NCBI GenBank assembly: GCA_013041995.1
Contig: JABDRA010000298.1
Location: forward strand, 1-7,299
Source of the DNA: Anderseniella sp.
GTDB taxonomy: Bacteria; Pseudomonadota; Alphaproteobacteria; Rhizobiales; Aestuariivirgaceae
Direction: 5' to 3'
Length of the DNA stretch: 7,299 nucleotides
The notes beneath the pieces were generated by a model. The model saw only the letters and a list, made by a program, of their open reading frames with translations. It searched no databases and was not told the origin of the DNA. A program made the position numbers and the translations under genes. The first letter of the stretch is position 1, and each line of letters opens with the position of its first letter. Shown here piece by piece: positions 6,874 to 7,299 of the stretch.

Positions 6874-6959
6874 TTACCGATCCAACAGTATGCCAGCCTC
6901 CAACCAGTCTGATTTATGTGAACTTTCAGTAAAACCCGTTTGCCGGCAGCTATGTCCAC
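6864..6959 (-). pseudogene. Possible N-terminal scrap of the same SDR gene
   Basis: A GTG at 6959-6957 opens a 31-codon frame beginning MDIAAGKRVLL, which resembles SDR starts of the type DLAGKRVLVTGG just before the nucleotide-binding glycine motif. Similarity stops before that motif, and the frame ends at TGA 6866-6864. It is out of frame with the C-terminal remnant. If real, both ends of the SDR survive around a deletion of some 200 codons. Eleven residues are too few to exclude chance, and there is no good ribosome site. Confidence 0.22.
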
Positions 6960-6971
6960 ACTTGGCCGCAA

Positions 6972-6999
6972 TTGAGGTCTAACTCATTGTAGATATAGA
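6972..6999 (+). promoter_or_regulatory. Candidate sigma70-type promoter for the exported-protein gene
   Basis: TTGAGG (6972-6977) and TATAGA (6994-6999) are separated by 16 bp. Transcription would start near 7006, leaving about 22 nt of leader before the preferred ATG at 7029 but almost none before the alternative ATG at 7011. Assigned by eye only. Confidence 0.35.
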
Positions 7000-7002
7000 C
7001 AA
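6987..7002. promoter_or_regulatory. Imperfect dyad TTGT-N8-ACAA over the candidate -10 box
   Basis: TTGTAGATATAGACAA has matching outer arms (TTGT/ACAA) and a self-complementary ATAT centre; only the two AG dinucleotides break the symmetry. It covers the candidate -10 box, a typical place for a repressor operator. It lies in the gap between the divergent dehydrogenase and exported-protein genes. No regulator gene is in view, so the binder is unknown and chance in an AT-rich stretch is possible. Confidence 0.28.
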
Positions 7003-7028
7003 CTATACCGATGAAGGGTTTCACACTC

Positions 7029-7299
7029 ATGATCCGCAAGTTCTGTTTATCACTTGCCCTGGTGGGCGCCGTGTCCGCGCAGGCTGTCATTGCAACGCTT
7101 GCCCCTGCCAAAGCCGGTAGCAATGCTACCATCGAGATGACAATTGGAAAAATCGGGTTTCTGGTTGGAGTGTCGCGAGGCGACGGCAGGGTGTTTTACA
7201 ATGGCAGACAGGCTGAACTTGACATAAACGGTTTGCGGGTCGGACTGACCATCGGTGCGTCTTTCGCCAATATGCGCGGAGAGGTTTACAATCTCACCC
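7029..7299 (+). CDS. Exported protein of unknown function, 3' truncated by window edge
   Basis: Open frame running off the right edge, 90 residues visible. It starts MIRKFCLSLALVGAVSAQ and has a Sec signal peptide with likely cleavage after APAKA (about residue 30), giving a mature start GSNATIEMTIG. The mature part is Gly-rich and beta-strand-like: GKIGFLVGVSRGDGRVFYNG, then GLRVGLTIGASFANMRGEVYNL. This pattern recalls small exported alphaproteobacterial proteins of unknown role; I do not assign a family. ATG 7029 is preferred over in-frame ATG 7011 because GAAGGG (7013-7018) lies ten bases upstream of it, the signal peptide then begins with a proper basic n-region, and the candidate promoter fits. 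From 7011 it would be six residues longer with no ribosome site. Confidence 0.7.
   Translation, partial: MIRKFCLSLALVGAVSAQAVIATLAPAKAGSNATIEMTIGKIGFLVGVSRGDGRVFYNGRQAELDINGLRVGLTIGASFANMRGEVYNLT

Overview
The window reads as an ordinary metabolic and transport stretch of a Gram-negative proteobacterial chromosome. The organism is most likely a marine or soil alphaproteobacterium. That assignment rests on the mix of families (GMC oxidoreductase, TRAP uptake system with a fused QM permease, zinc-dependent dehydrogenase of a rhizobial/rhodobacterial type), moderately high GC, strong GGAGG-type ribosome sites and tight gene packing. It is an inference from protein families, not from a marker gene. 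I see no rRNA, tRNA, IS element, phage gene or CRISPR array.

Plus strand, 1-1923: the 3' part of a GMC-family flavin oxidoreductase, cut by the left edge, overlaps by one base (TGATG) a TerC/YjbE-type membrane protein. The two are probably translated from one message. Positions 1924-2060 hold a structured leader with several inverted repeats but no convincing promoter.

Plus strand, 2061-5670: a complete TRAP (tripartite ATP-independent periplasmic) uptake system. The periplasmic solute-binding protein is followed by a 130-nt spacer with a strong hairpin and then by one long gene in which the small (Q) and large (M) membrane subunits are fused. The binding protein resembles the keto-acid/mannitol/chloroaromatic branch of the DctP superfamily, so an organic acid or related small oxygenated carbon compound is the likely substrate; the exact substrate cannot be read from sequence. 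A bidirectional intrinsic terminator at 5691-5726 ends this operon and also serves the convergent gene beyond it.

Minus strand, 6873-5774: a zinc-binding medium-chain (MDR) dehydrogenase. Directly upstream, overlapping it by ATGA, lies the C-terminal scrap of a short-chain dehydrogenase (SDR). The body of that SDR gene is gone. This suggests a former SDR-MDR operon in which the first gene has been deleted while the ribosome site of the second gene, which lies inside the SDR's DGGY codons, was kept.

Plus strand, 7029 to the right edge: the start of an exported protein of unknown function with a clear signal peptide. A plausible promoter and an imperfect dyad lie upstream of it.

Together the region looks like uptake plus oxidation of small carbon compounds (TRAP importer flanked by a flavin alcohol-type oxidoreductase and a zinc alcohol/polyol-type dehydrogenase). 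Shared substrate use by these genes is inference from adjacency only. I found no clearly new biological system. The most interesting points are the SDR gene remnant, the vicinal cysteines at the predicted ligand site of the binding protein, the fused and enlarged permease, and the structured spacers.
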